From Delftia sp. PS-11 (GTDB lineage: Bacteria; Pseudomonadota; Gammaproteobacteria; Burkholderiales; Burkholderiaceae_C), in the NCBI RefSeq assembly GCF_029870285.1, contig NZ_JACSYA010000016.1, positions 1 through 64,000 of the forward strand: a stretch of 64,000 bases of DNA, given 5' to 3'. The notes beneath the pieces were generated by a model. The model saw nothing but the letters and a program-made list of their open reading frames with translations, had not been told where the DNA came from and made no database searches. Position numbers and translations under genes: made by a program. Every line of letters begins with the position of its first letter. Within the stretch, counting starts at the first letter, position 1. This document shows, piece by piece, positions 28,480-38,060 of this stretch.

Positions 28480-29505
28480 GTGACTCCCGAGCAAATGCAA
28501 GACGGCATCCTGAACGGCCAGCCCGCCGTTCGGCGCCGGGCCATGGCCAAGGCCATCACCCTCCTGGAATCCACACGCGCCGATCACCGGGCCGCTGCCG
28601 ATGGGCTGCTCACCGCGCTGCTGCCACATACGGGCCGCTCCTTCCGGCTGGGCATCAGCGGCGTGCCCGGTGTGGGCAAGAGCACCTTCATCGAGACGCT
28701 GGGCCTGTTCCTGATAGCGCGCGGCCTCAAGGTGGCGGTGCTGGCCATCGATCCCTCATCCACAGTTTCGGGAGGCTCCATTCTTGGCGACAAGACACGC
28801 ATGGAGCAGTTGTCGGTTCACCCCGATGCCTATATCCGTCCAAGTCCCAGCAGCGGCACGCTGGGTGGCGTTGCCGAGAAAACCCGTGAGGCCATGCTGG
28901 TCTGCGAAGCAGCGGGCTACGATGTGGTCATCGTCGAGACCGTGGGCGTCGGCCAGAGCGAGATCGCCGTGCAAGGCATGAGCGACATGTTCTGTGTGCT
29001 GCAGCTGCCCAACGCCGGCGACGACCTGCAGGCCATCAAGAAGGGTGTGATGGAGCTGGCCGACCTGGTGGTCATCAACAAAGCCGACATCGACCCCCAT
29101 GCCGCCATGCGGGCGCAGGCCCAGATTACGTCCAGCCTTCGGCTGCTGGCCATGCATGGCAATCCCGAACATGCCCACCATGACGAGAGCCTGTGGCAGC
29201 CCAAGGTGATCACCATCAGTGCGCTCAAGCAGGAAGGCGTGGACGGCTTCTGGAGCGCAGTACAGGAGTTCCGCCGTTTGCAGCAGGCCAACGGACGCCT
29301 GGCGCTGCGCCGTGAGCGCCAGGCCTTGTCCTGGATGTGGGAACGCATCGACTCGGGTCTCAAGCAGGCTTTCCGCCAGCACCCGCAGGTGCGGGCACTA
29401 TTGCCCCAGTTGCAGGCCGACGTGGCCACGGGGCGCATCGCCGCCAGCACGGCGGCCAGACATTTGCTGCTGGCACAGGCGACGCCTGCGCCAGCACAGC
29501 ATTGA
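28480..29505 (+). CDS. meaB: MeaB-type G3E GTPase, chaperone of methylmalonyl-CoA mutase
   Basis: About 341 residues. SIMIBI-class GTPase with Walker A GVPGVGKSTF, switch regions VLAIDPSSTVSGGSILGDKTRM and VIVETVGVGQSE, and base-recognition NKAD. It loads and protects adenosylcobalamin on the mutase; older names are ArgK and YgfD. The start is uncertain: GTG at 28480 follows GAG at a good distance, with TTG at 28471 and ATG at 28495 as alternatives. It begins 27 bases after the mutase gene. Confidence 0.95.
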   Translation: MTPEQMQDGILNGQPAVRRRAMAKAITLLESTRADHRAAADGLLTALLPHTGRSFRLGISGVPGVGKSTFIETLGLFLIARGLKVAVLAIDPSSTVSGGSILGDKTRMEQLSVHPDAYIRPSPSSGTLGGVAEKTREAMLVCEAAGYDVVIVETVGVGQSEIAVQGMSDMFCVLQLPNAGDDLQAIKKGVMELADLVVINKADIDPHAAMRAQAQITSSLRLLAMHGNPEHAHHDESLWQPKVITISALKQEGVDGFWSAVQEFRRLQQANGRLALRRERQALSWMWERIDSGLKQAFRQHPQVRALLPQLQADVATGRIAASTAARHLLLAQATPAPAQH

Positions 29506-29550
29506 TCGCAGAAACAAACCCATTCCGTTAGACGTGAGAGGAATCGCAGC

Positions 29551-31083
29551 ATGCAAGACATCCTGGATCAACTGGAGACCAAGCGTGAACAGGCACGCCT
29601 GGGTGGTGGCCAAAAGCGCATTGATGCGCAGCACAAAAAGGGCAAGCTCACGGCACGCGAGCGCATCGAACTGTTGCTGGACGACGGCACGTTCGAGGAG
29701 TGGGACATGTTTGTCGAGCACCGCTGCACCGACTTCGGCATGGAGGACACCAAGATCCCTGGCGACGGCGTTGTGACGGGCTACGGCATGATCAATGGCC
29801 GCCTGGTCTTCGTCTTCAGCCAGGACTTCACGGTTTTTGGCGGCGCGCTGTCGGAGACGCACGCGGAGAAAATCTGCAAGATCATGGACCAGGCCATGAA
29901 GGTCGGCGCGCCGGTGATCGGCCTCAATGACTCTGGCGGCGCCCGCATTCAGGAAGGCGTTGCCTCTCTGGGCGGGTATGCCGATGTGTTCCAGAAAAAT
30001 GTGCTGGCCAGTGGCGTGGTACCGCAGATTTCCATGATCATGGGGCCCTGCGCAGGCGGCGCCGTGTACTCGCCGGCCATGACGGACTTCATCTTCATGG
30101 TCAAGGACAGTAGCTACATGTTCGTGACCGGCCCCGAGGTGGTCAAGACCGTGACCCACGAGGAGGTCACCGCCGAGGAACTGGGGGGGGCCATCACCCA
30201 CACCACGCGCAGCGGCGTGGCTGACATGGCCTTCGACAACGACGTCGAGGCGCTGATGATGCTGCGGCGGCTGTACAACTATCTGCCACTGAACAACCGG
30301 GAAAAAGCGCCTGTGCGCTACACCTCGGACCCGGTGGACCGCGCCGACAAGTCGCTGGACACCCTGGTGCCCGATAACGCCAACAAGCCTTACGACATGA
30401 AGGAGCTGATCCTCAAGACCGTGGACGATGGCGACTTCTTCGAGCTGCAGCCCGACTACGCCAGAAACATCATCACGGGCTTTGCGCGCATGGATGGGCA
30501 AACCGTGGGCATTGTGGCCAACCAGCCCCTGGTACTGGCAGGCTGCCTGGATATCAAGAGCTCCATCAAGGCCGCGCGCTTTGTGCGCTTTTGCGATGCC
30601 TTCAACATTCCTGTGGTCACCTTCGTGGACGTGCCTGGCTTCATGCCGGGTACCAGCCAGGAATACGGCGGGATCATCAAGCACGGCGCCAAGCTGCTGT
30701 ATGCCTATGCCGAAGCCACCGTACCCAAGATCACCGTCATCACGCGCAAGGCTTATGGCGGCGCTTATGACGTGATGGCGTCCAAGCACCTGCGCGGCGA
30801 TGTCAACCTGGCCTGGCCCCATGCCGAGATCGCCGTGATGGGCGCCAAGGGAGCGGTGGAGATCATTTTCCGGGAGGACAAGAACGATCCTGCCAAGCTC
30901 GCAGCGCGCGAGGCCGAGTACAAGGCCCGCTTTGCCAACCCCTTTGTCGCAGGTGCGCGCGGCTTCATCGACGACGTGATACAGCCTCACGAGACACGCA
31001 AGCGCATCTGCCGATCGCTGCAGATGCTCAAGAACAAGCAACTGGAAAATCCGTGGCGCAAGCACGGAAACATCCCGCTGTGA
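29551..31083 (+). CDS. pccB: Propionyl-CoA carboxylase, carboxyltransferase subunit
   Basis: 510 residues, biotin-dependent acyl-CoA carboxylase beta chain. N-terminal carboxyltransferase half contains [20 protein letters not shown] and [20 protein letters not shown], with [16 protein letters not shown] forming an oxyanion hole; the C-terminal half has [31 protein letters not shown] (in parts) and [20 protein letters not shown] precedes the ATG. Its position after the mutase and before the biotin-carrying subunit supports propionyl-CoA as substrate over acetyl- or methylcrotonyl-CoA. Confidence 0.95.
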   Translation: MQDILDQLETKREQARLGGGQKRIDAQHKKGKLTARERIELLLDDGTFEEWDMFVEHRCTDFGMEDTKIPGDGVVTGYGMINGRLVFVFSQDFTVFGGALSETHAEKICKIMDQAMKVGAPVIGLNDSGGARIQEGVASLGGYADVFQKNVLASGVVPQISMIMGPCAGGAVYSPAMTDFIFMVKDSSYMFVTGPEVVKTVTHEEVTAEELGGAITHTTRSGVADMAFDNDVEALMMLRRLYNYLPLNNREKAPVRYTSDPVDRADKSLDTLVPDNANKPYDMKELILKTVDDGDFFELQPDYARNIITGFARMDGQTVGIVANQPLVLAGCLDIKSSIKAARFVRFCDAFNIPVVTFVDVPGFMPGTSQEYGGIIKHGAKLLYAYAEATVPKITVITRKAYGGAYDVMASKHLRGDVNLAWPHAEIAVMGAKGAVEIIFREDKNDPAKLAAREAEYKARFANPFVAGARGFIDDVIQPHETRKRICRSLQMLKNKQLENPWRKHGNIPL

Positions 31084-31130
31084 CCCGGCCCGGATACCCA
31101 AGATCGAATCCAGAAAAACAGGCTGCGAAG

Positions 31131-33179
31131 ATGTTCAAGAAGATCCTGATTGCCAACCGCGGCGAGATTGCCTGCCGCGTCATTGCCACCGCCCGCAAGA
31201 TGGGCATCCAGACTGTGGCTGTGTATTCCGATGCCGACCGCGAAGCGCGGCATGTCAAGCTGGCCGACGAAGCCGTGCATATCGGCGCAGCGCCCAGCCG
31301 GGAGTCCTACCTGCAGGCGGACCGCATCATTGCTGCCTGCAGGCAGACGGGCGCCGAGGCGGTGCATCCAGGCTACGGCTTCCTCTCGGAAAACGAGGCT
31401 TTCGCCAGGCGTGTCGAGGAGGAGGGCATCGTTTTCATCGGCCCCAAGCATGCGGCTATCGCGGCCATGGGGGACAAAATCGCCTCCAAGAAGCTGGCCG
31501 ATCAGGCAGGCGTGAGCACTATTCCAGGCTACAACGACCCCATCTCGGGTCCCGAGGCTGCCGTCGAGATTGCCAGAGGCATCGGCTATCCCGTGATGAT
31601 CAAGGCCAGCGCCGGCGGTGGCGGCAAGGGCCTTCGGGTGGCCTACAACGACAAAGAGGCTTTCGAGGGTTTTGCCAGCTGCCAGAACGAAGCGCGCAAC
31701 AGTTTCGGCGACGACCGCATCTTCATCGAAAAATTCGTGCAGGAGCCGCGCCACATCGAGATTCAGGTGCTGGGCGATGGCCATGGCAATGTGATCTACC
31801 TGAACGAGCGCGAATGCTCCATCCAGCGCCGGCACCAGAAAGTCATCGAAGAAGCGCCATCGCCCTTCATCAGCGATGCCACGCGCCGTGCCATGGGCGA
31901 GCAGGCCGTGGCGCTGGCCAAGGCTGTCGGCTACCAGAGCGCCGGCACGGTGGAGTTCGTGGTGGGCAAGGACCAGGATTTCTACTTCCTGGAGATGAAC
32001 ACCCGTCTGCAGGTTGAGCATCCCGTGACCGAATGCATCACGGGCCTGGATCTGGTCGAACAGATGATCCGTGTCGCTGCCGGCGAGAAACTGGCGATTG
32101 CCCAGGAGGACGTCAGGCGCGACGGATGGGCCATCGAGTGCCGCATCAACGCCGAGGACCCGTTCCGCAACTTCCTGCCTTCCACAGGCCGCCTGGTGCG
32201 TTTTTCGCCACCCGTGCAGACCATGTGGCAGGCCGACACGGAACATCTGCATGGCGTGCGTGTGGACACGGGCGTGTACGAAGGCGGCGAGATCCCGATG
32301 TTCTACGACTCGATGATTGCCAAGCTCATCGTGCATGGCAATGACCGCAACGATGCCATCGCCAAGATGCGCGAGGCGCTCAACGCTTTCGTGATCCGGG
32401 GCATCAGCTCCAACATTCCGTTCCAGGCTGCGCTGCTGGCACATCCCCGGTTCAAGAGCGGCGAGTTCAACACCGGCTTCATTGCCGAGCACTATGCCAA
32501 TGGCTTCCATGCCGAAGATGTGCCCCATGGCGACCCCGATTTTCTGGTCGCGCTGGCCGGCCACATGAACCGGCGCTACCGCGCGCGTGCGGCGACCATC
32601 AGCGGTCAGATGCGTGGCCATGAGCTCAAGGTTTCGACCAACTACTGCGTGGTGGTACTGGGCTCGGACGGCAGGCACCAGTACCGTGTGGTGCAGGTTT
32701 CGGACTTCGACGCCGAAAGCCGTGCCAGCACTGTAACCGTGGACGGCAAACCCTATGCCTTGCGCAGCGAGACTCCCATGCGCGCACTTTGCGTGCAGGG
32801 CATCTGCAATGGCAAGCCCTTCACTGCACAGGTCGAGCGCGGCACGGCCAAGAACCCGCTGGCACTGCGTGTCATCCACAACGGCACGCAGATCGACGCC
32901 CTGGTGCTGTCGCCTCGCGGCGGTGAGCTGCACCGGCTCATGCCCTACAAGGCACCGCCGGACCTGTCCAAATTCCTCCTGTCGCCCATGCCAGGCCTGC
33001 TGGTGGATGTGGCAGTGCAGCCTGGCCAGAAGGTTCAGGCCGGTGAGAAACTGGCCGTCATCGAGGCCATGAAGATGGAAAATATCCTGTTTGCTGCGCA
33101 GGACGGCGTGGTCAGCAAGATCAGTGCCGGCAAGGGCGCTTCGCTGGCGGTGGATGACGTGATCCTGGAATTCGAGTGA
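31131..33179 (+). CDS. pccA: Propionyl-CoA carboxylase, biotin carboxylase/carrier subunit
   Basis: 682 residues from MFKKILIANRGEIACRVI at 31131. Biotin carboxylase domains 1-450 show ATP-grasp Gly loop KASAGGGGKGLRVAY, EKFVQEPRHIEIQVLGD, NERECSIQRRHQKVIEEAPS and FLEMNTRLQVEHPVTE. A middle linker carries the BT domain typical of PccA, and the C-terminal biotinyl domain has EAMKMEN with the biotinylated lysine. It needs biotin from the bioB pathway further along the window. It is the last gene of the operon. Confidence 0.95.
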   Translation: MFKKILIANRGEIACRVIATARKMGIQTVAVYSDADREARHVKLADEAVHIGAAPSRESYLQADRIIAACRQTGAEAVHPGYGFLSENEAFARRVEEEGIVFIGPKHAAIAAMGDKIASKKLADQAGVSTIPGYNDPISGPEAAVEIARGIGYPVMIKASAGGGGKGLRVAYNDKEAFEGFASCQNEARNSFGDDRIFIEKFVQEPRHIEIQVLGDGHGNVIYLNERECSIQRRHQKVIEEAPSPFISDATRRAMGEQAVALAKAVGYQSAGTVEFVVGKDQDFYFLEMNTRLQVEHPVTECITGLDLVEQMIRVAAGEKLAIAQEDVRRDGWAIECRINAEDPFRNFLPSTGRLVRFSPPVQTMWQADTEHLHGVRVDTGVYEGGEIPMFYDSMIAKLIVHGNDRNDAIAKMREALNAFVIRGISSNIPFQAALLAHPRFKSGEFNTGFIAEHYANGFHAEDVPHGDPDFLVALAGHMNRRYRARAATISGQMRGHELKVSTNYCVVVLGSDGRHQYRVVQVSDFDAESRASTVTVDGKPYALRSETPMRALCVQGICNGKPFTAQVERGTAKNPLALRVIHNGTQIDALVLSPRGGELHRLMPYKAPPDLSKFLLSPMPGLLVDVAVQPGQKVQAGEKLAVIEAMKMENILFAAQDGVVSKISAGKGASLAVDDVILEFE

Positions 33180-33347
33180 TCCTGCCGGGCTGCGGCGCCG
33201 GGTGAGCACCGCCGTCTACCACATGGCTTTGGCAGGCGTGTGGAAGGCGGCGGTGTCTGTTTCTGGGCAGTGCGTGAAAAAATATTCCCACACCCGGTAT
33301 TTCGTCACTAGAATTTGTAAAAGCGTGTATCGCGTAAAGGATGGAGC

Positions 33348-34319
33348 ATGAATCTTAATTCCAAGGCTGTGCAAAAAGAGATTGACGAACGCACCAACCT
33401 GACGAGCACCAACAAATTCGAGTTGCTGCTGTTCCGGCTGGGCAACGATGCAGCGTTGGGCAAATCCGAACTGTTTGGCATCAATGTCTTCAAGGTCCGC
33501 GAGATCGTGGCCATGCCCAACATCACCCCTATCGCAGGGACCATGGCCCACTCGCTGGGCGTGGTCAACCTGCGCGGGCAGGTGATTCCGGTGCTGGATC
33601 TGCCCGCCATCGTGGGTTGCACGCCTCAGACCGGCCTGAACATCATGCTGGTGACCGAGTACGCACGAACCACCCAGGCCTTCGCAGTGGAATCTGTGGA
33701 AGACATCGTGCGTCTGGACTGGAAGCAGGTGCTGTCGGCCGAGACCAGCGGAACAACAGGCAAGCTGGTGACCAGCATTGCCCGCCTGGATGGCAATACC
33801 GATGAGTCCCGGCTGGCACAGGTGCTGGATGTGGAAGCCATCCTCAAGATGGTGTCGCCTTCTGAAGGTCCGGAAGTGACTCCCGAGAAGGTCGGAGCCA
33901 AGCTCAAGCTCAAGCCTGGCACCATTGTGCTGGCTGCAGACGACTCTTTTGTCGCCCGTTCGCTGATCGAGCAGGAACTCAAGGTGCTGCAGGCGCCTTA
34001 CGAGATGCTCAAGTCTGGCAAGGAAGCCTGGGACCGCCTGAATGTCATCGCCAAGACTGCAGAGGCCGAAGGCCTGGCCGTCTCCGACAAGGTGGCCATG
34101 GTGCTGACCGACCTGGAAATGCCGGAGATGGATGGCTTCACGCTGACCCGCAACATCAAGCAGGATGCGCGATTCAACTCCATTCCTGTGGTCATCCATT
34201 CTTCCCTGTCCGGCTCTGCCAACGAGGACCATGTGCGCAGCGTGGGTGCCGACGGCTACGTGGCCAAGTTCGTGGCTGAAGACTTGGCCAGCACCATCCG
34301 CCGGCTGCTGCCGCACTGA
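33348..34319 (+). CDS. cheV: CheV-type chemotaxis coupling protein
   Basis: 323 residues. An N-terminal CheW-like domain (about 20-165; LFGINVFKVREIVAMPNITPI and GVVNLRGQVIPVLDLPAIVG) is followed by a response-regulator receiver domain (about 185-320) with VLAADDSFVARS, the phosphoacceptor aspartate in VLTDLEMPEMDGF, and VVIHSSLSGSANEDH plus YVAKFVAEDLA. CheV proteins couple chemoreceptors to CheA and tune adaptation. It is monocistronic, with its own terminator downstream. Four chemoreceptor genes are scattered in the same window. Confidence 0.93.
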   Translation: MNLNSKAVQKEIDERTNLTSTNKFELLLFRLGNDAALGKSELFGINVFKVREIVAMPNITPIAGTMAHSLGVVNLRGQVIPVLDLPAIVGCTPQTGLNIMLVTEYARTTQAFAVESVEDIVRLDWKQVLSAETSGTTGKLVTSIARLDGNTDESRLAQVLDVEAILKMVSPSEGPEVTPEKVGAKLKLKPGTIVLAADDSFVARSLIEQELKVLQAPYEMLKSGKEAWDRLNVIAKTAEAEGLAVSDKVAMVLTDLEMPEMDGFTLTRNIKQDARFNSIPVVIHSSLSGSANEDHVRSVGADGYVAKFVAEDLASTIRRLLPH

Positions 34320-34351
34320 TTCACGGGGCAGACGCTGCCCCTTGCCGCCTG

Positions 34352-34379
34352 CGCCAGGCCTTCACAGGCCTGGCGTTTT
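34352..34379 (+). terminator. Rho-independent terminator after cheV
   Basis: CGCCAGGCC (34352-34360), loop TTCACA, GGCCTGGCG (34367-34375), then TTTTGCTTTTT. A perfect 9-base GC-rich stem between the convergent cheV and LacI-type genes. Confidence 0.9.
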
Positions 34380-34397
34380 GCTTTTTGTGCGCAGCAT

Positions 34398-35468
34398 TCA
34401 ACTGCTTTGCCGCACCACCAGTTCATAACCCAGATCCACATGGGGCATGTCCACGCTCTCGCCACGCATCAGCTGCAGCAGCATGCGTGCGCCCTCGGTG
34501 CCTATGTGGCCGCGCGGAGTGCGGATGGTGGTGAGCGGCGGCACCATCTGATCGCTGCCCGGCAGGTCATTGAAGCCTGCGATGGCGATCTGCTGCGGCA
34601 CTTGTACCCCCCGGCGCAGGCATTCCAGCAGTGCGCCCTGTGCGATGTCGTCGTTGCAGAAAAACAGCGCGTCAGCAGCGGGGCTCAGGCGCAGCGCCGC
34701 ATCCAGCAGCTCGGCGCCCAGCGCCATCGACGTGGGTCGGGGCCAGAGCAGCTCCAGCTCGGGCGCATGCAGGCCTGCTGCCTGCAATGCCTGGCGGTAG
34801 CCGGCTGCACGCTGCATCACGCGCGCATCCAGCTGGCCCGCGCAAAAAGCGATGCGCCTGTGGCCGCGCTCCAGCAGGTGCCGCGTCATGGCAGCGCCTG
34901 CATCGGCCTGTGAAAAACCCACGCTGGGAGCGCCTGCGGTGGTGCCCAGCTCCATCAGATGCACGCAGGGCACCTTGCTGGCTTGCACCAGGGCACGTGC
35001 TTCAGGGCTTCGGTCGAAGCCGGTGAGAAGCAGCCCCGCCGGACGCATGGGAAGGTAGGTGCGCAGCAGCTGTTCTTCCTCGGCCCTGTCGTAGTGGGTC
35101 ACACCAATCAGCGCGTGGTAGCCTGCAGCAAACAGAACCTTGTGCACAGCCTCGATCAGGTCCACGAACAGGGTGTTGGACAGCATAGGTACCAGGACCA
35201 GTACCTGGCTGCTCTTTTGCGATGCCAGTGCACGCGCTGCAGGGTCTGGCACATAGCCCATCTGTGCCGCTGCAGCACGGATTTTTTCCACCAGGGCAGG
35301 GTCGACACGGCGCTCCCCGCGCAATGCGCGCGAAACCGTCATGGGGCTGACGCCTGCAGCATGGGCCACATCGCTGAGCGTGACGCGGCCGCTGGCCCGT
35401 GGGGAGCGGGGCCGGCCTGGCGTGGCAATGGGAAACTCGGCAGGAGAGAGCAGGGGGGGAGTGTCCAA
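34398..35468 (-). CDS. gntR: LacI-family gluconate repressor (GntR-like)
   Basis: 356 residues. After an unusual Pro/Ser/Arg-rich head, the LacI helix-turn-helix reads VTLSDVAHAAGVSPMTVSRAL, with hinge YVPDPAARALAS; a periplasmic-binding-protein-like effector domain follows. The only usable start is the TTG at 35468, preceded by AGGA 7 bases upstream and by an in-frame stop just before, so a rare start codon is likely. It faces gntK, and a GATAGCGCTATC palindrome lies 41 bases ahead of the start. Gluconate or 6-phosphogluconate is the probable effector. Confidence 0.9.
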   Translation of the reverse strand: MDTPPLLSPAEFPIATPGRPRSPRASGRVTLSDVAHAAGVSPMTVSRALRGERRVDPALVEKIRAAAAQMGYVPDPAARALASQKSSQVLVLVPMLSNTLFVDLIEAVHKVLFAAGYHALIGVTHYDRAEEEQLLRTYLPMRPAGLLLTGFDRSPEARALVQASKVPCVHLMELGTTAGAPSVGFSQADAGAAMTRHLLERGHRRIAFCAGQLDARVMQRAAGYRQALQAAGLHAPELELLWPRPTSMALGAELLDAALRLSPAADALFFCNDDIAQGALLECLRRGVQVPQQIAIAGFNDLPGSDQMVPPLTTIRTPRGHIGTEGARMLLQLMRGESVDMPHVDLGYELVVRQSS

Positions 35469-35508
35469 GGGATTGTCCTAGGTCAGTGACGGTAGCTTCA
35501 AGGTTTAT

Positions 35509-35520
35509 GATAGCGCTATC
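35509..35520. promoter_or_regulatory. Gluconate operator 1, GATAGCGCTATC
   Basis: Perfect 12-base palindrome in the region between the divergent LacI-type gene and gntK; the second copy is 117-118 bases away. Spacing near eleven helical turns would suit repression by looping. Confidence 0.75.
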
Positions 35521-35623
35521 CAAGCAATTTCAAGGTCGCCACTCCTGCGTGTAAACCCGGACATGGCCTTTGAAAGCACCGAATGACAAGGCGGGCGGCC
35601 AGCCTGCCAATTTTTGAACCATT

Positions 35624-36196
35624 ATGGATAGCGCTATCCCAATCATTGAGCCGAAAATACGGACACAGGCCCTGGTCGTCATGGGCGTCTCCGGCTGCGG
35701 CAAGTCCAGCGTAGGCCAGGCATTGGCCGACGCCCTGGGCTGGACCCTGCATGAGGGCGATGCCCACCACGCCGAGGCCAGCATCCGCAAGATGCAGGCA
35801 GGCATTCCTCTGACCGACGAGGATCGCAGCGGCTGGCTGGACACGCTGGCACACCTCCTCGGGACAGCATCCCCGCACCAGGGCGTGGTGCTGACATGCT
35901 CGGCGCTCAAGCGCAAATACCGCAACCGGCTGCGCCAGGCCGCACCGGCAGGCGGCGTGGGTTTTGTCTTTCTCGATCTGGACTACGAGACAGCACTGCA
36001 ACGCGTGCAGGAGCGCGCCGGCCATTTCTTTTCCCCCGAGCTGGTGGCCAACCAGTTCGCGACGCTGGAGCGCCCAGATGGGGAATGCGCCGTACTTTCA
36101 CTCGATGCCACGCTGGCCCTGGCCGAAATTGTGCAGCAGGCCCAGGCATGGCTGCAGCCCGTCCAATCGCTTTCCCCTCTGTCCCAGACCCCATAA
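35624..36196 (+). CDS. gntK: Gluconokinase
   Basis: 190 residues. P-loop kinase with Walker A GVSGCGKSSVGQ near the N-terminus, EGDAHHAEASIRKMQAGIPLTDEDRSGWLDTL (in parts, gluconate site), CSALKRKYRNRLR and the lid segment ERAGHFFSPELVANQFATLE. It phosphorylates D-gluconate to 6-phosphogluconate for Edd. The ATG at 35624 is the only reasonable start. It has no ribosome binding site and lies against operator 2, so the first codons are themselves part of the operator; a leaderless transcript is possible. Confidence 0.94.
   Translation: MDSAIPIIEPKIRTQALVVMGVSGCGKSSVGQALADALGWTLHEGDAHHAEASIRKMQAGIPLTDEDRSGWLDTLAHLLGTASPHQGVVLTCSALKRKYRNRLRQAAPAGGVGFVFLDLDYETALQRVQERAGHFFSPELVANQFATLERPDGECAVLSLDATLALAEIVQQAQAWLQPVQSLSPLSQTP
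35626..35639. promoter_or_regulatory. Gluconate operator 2, overlapping gntK start
   Basis: GGATAGCGCTATCC, a perfect 14-base palindrome that starts on the G of the gntK ATG and runs through codons 2-5. It shares the 12-base core of operator 1. Confidence 0.75.
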
Positions 36197-36213
36197 AACC
36201 AGGAGACAAGCCC

Positions 36214-36720
36214 ATGTCATCCGAATCCTCCGCAGTCCGGCACAAGCCACGCCTGCAGCGCATTGCCGAAGCGTTGATGGTGCTGGCATTGGCCGGCATG
36301 GTCATTGCCGTCTTCATCAACGTGGTGCTGCGCTATGTGTTCCATACCAGCATCGTTTCTTACGAGGAAATCTCGCGCCTGCTTTTTGTCTGGCTGGTCG
36401 CCATAGGCGCCATCGTTGCTGCCTTCGAGGGCAGCCACCTGGGCTTTGACCTGGTGACATCGCGTGTGGGTCCTGGCGCACGCAAGGCGCTGTTCTGGCT
36501 CTCGCAGCTGCTGGTTTTGCTCTGCATGGGGCTGCTTGTGTGGGGCTCATGGGCACAGGTGCAAGCCGGCCTGAACAGCTACAGCACGGTGCTGGGCTAC
36601 CCGCTGGCACTGGGCGCAGGCGCGACCCTGTTGCTGGCCGTCGGCCTGCTGGCAGTGGTGCTGCGCGATCTGCGCCGTGGCGCAGCCGCCGAGCCTCTGG
36701 CCGAGTCCACGGTGGAATAA
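36214..36720 (+). CDS. TRAP transporter small membrane subunit (DctQ)
   Basis: 168 residues, four predicted transmembrane helices. DctQ family features: AEALMVLALAGMVIAVFINVVLRYVF (helix 1 ending in the RY motif, quoted in part) and SYEEISRLLFVWLVAIGA. AGGAGA precedes the ATG 17 bases after gntK. It pairs with the large subunit 12 bases downstream; with the binding protein they form a sodium-driven importer. The context argues for gluconate or a related sugar acid. Confidence 0.92.
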   Translation: MSSESSAVRHKPRLQRIAEALMVLALAGMVIAVFINVVLRYVFHTSIVSYEEISRLLFVWLVAIGAIVAAFEGSHLGFDLVTSRVGPGARKALFWLSQLLVLLCMGLLVWGSWAQVQAGLNSYSTVLGYPLALGAGATLLLAVGLLAVVLRDLRRGAAAEPLAESTVE

Positions 36721-36732
36721 GGAGCGCATATC

Positions 36733-38013
36733 ATGGTTGTGACCCTTATTTTTCTGGCGGTGCTCATCGGTGGCATGGTGATAGGCATGCCCATTGCCCA
36801 GGCACTGGTGCTGACCGGCGTGGCGCTGATGTGGCATCTGGACTTTTTCGATGCGCAGCTGCTCGCGCAGAACCTGCAGGCAGGCTTTGACAACTTTCCG
36901 CTGCTGGCCGTGCCCTTTTTCATTCTGGCCGGCGAGCTGATGAACGCGGGGGGCCTGTCCCGGCGCATCATCGATCTGGCGCGCGCCTATGTCGGCCACA
37001 TCCGTGGCGGCCTGGGATACGTCGCCATCGGCGCTGCCGTGCTGCTGGCCTCGATGAGCGGCTCGGCCATTGCCGACACCGCCGCGTTGGCGACCATCTT
37101 GCTGCCGATGATGCGCGACCAGAAGTACCCCGACAGCTACAGCGCCGGGCTGCTGGCCTCGGGCGGCATCATTGCGCCCATCATTCCGCCGTCCATGCCT
37201 TTCGTGATCTATGGCGTGACGACCAATACTTCCATCAGCAAGCTGTTCCTGTCAGGCGTGGTGCCGGGCCTGATCATGGGGGTGTTCCTGATCTTTGCAT
37301 GGTGGTCCATCGCGCGCAAATACGATCTGCAGCGCGGCGAGCGCATGGCATGGGGCACGCGCCTGAAAGCACTTGCCAAGAGCTTCTGGGCCATGATGAT
37401 GCCCGTCATCATCCTGGGCGGCCTCAAGGGCGGTGTTTTCACACCGACCGAGGCGGCTGTCGTGGCCGCTGTCTATGCGCTGTTCGTCTCCATGGTGATT
37501 TACCGCGAGATGAACTGGAGCCGTCTGTACGCTGTCTTTCTGGCAGCGGCCAAGACCACGGCGGTAGTCATGTTCCTGTGTGGCGCTGCCACGGTGACGG
37601 CCTACATGATCACCCTGGCTGACCTGCCCACCATGCTGGCTGACAGCTTCTCGGGCCTGCTGGGCAGCCCGATGCTGTTCATGGCGCTGATGATGGTCTT
37701 CCTGCTGGTGGTGGGCACTGCCATGGATCTGACGCCCACCATTCTGATTTTCGGCCCCGTCTGTGCGCCGCTGGCCGCCAAGGCAGGCATCGATCCGGTC
37801 TACTTCGGCTTCATGTTCATCTACGTGGGCTGTATCGGCCTGATCACACCGCCAGTGGGCACTGTGCAGAACGTAGTTGCCGGCGTGGGCAGGCTGCGCA
37901 TGGAAACCGTGATCAAGGGAACGAACCCGTTCCTTACGGTTTACGTGCTGCTGGCCGTGCTTTTCGTGCTGTTCCCGCAAATCATCCTGGCGCCTCTGCG
38001 CTGGATGCACTGA
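36733..38013 (+). CDS. TRAP transporter large membrane subunit (DctM)
   Basis: 426 residues, about 12-13 transmembrane segments along the chain. Motifs typical of DctM: FDNFPLLAVPFFILAGELMN, SGSAIADTAALATILLPMM, IAPIIPPSMPFVIYGV and GGVFTPTEAAVVAAVYALFV. TAAGGAG precedes the ATG. It translocates the substrate delivered by the DctP protein encoded next. Cotranscribed with gntK and dctQ. Confidence 0.95.
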   Translation: MVVTLIFLAVLIGGMVIGMPIAQALVLTGVALMWHLDFFDAQLLAQNLQAGFDNFPLLAVPFFILAGELMNAGGLSRRIIDLARAYVGHIRGGLGYVAIGAAVLLASMSGSAIADTAALATILLPMMRDQKYPDSYSAGLLASGGIIAPIIPPSMPFVIYGVTTNTSISKLFLSGVVPGLIMGVFLIFAWWSIARKYDLQRGERMAWGTRLKALAKSFWAMMMPVIILGGLKGGVFTPTEAAVVAAVYALFVSMVIYREMNWSRLYAVFLAAAKTTAVVMFLCGAATVTAYMITLADLPTMLADSFSGLLGSPMLFMALMMVFLLVVGTAMDLTPTILIFGPVCAPLAAKAGIDPVYFGFMFIYVGCIGLITPPVGTVQNVVAGVGRLRMETVIKGTNPFLTVYVLLAVLFVLFPQIILAPLRWMH

Positions 38014-38060
38014 CTCCACCAATCCCTTTCCAGTTCAACCCACAACTCCAGGAGACGATC

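Noticed and set aside
30987..33209. 740-codon minus-strand reading frame opposite pccA
   Set aside because: Antisense shadow of a well-recognised biotin carboxylase; composition rich in His/Gln as expected for a mirror frame.
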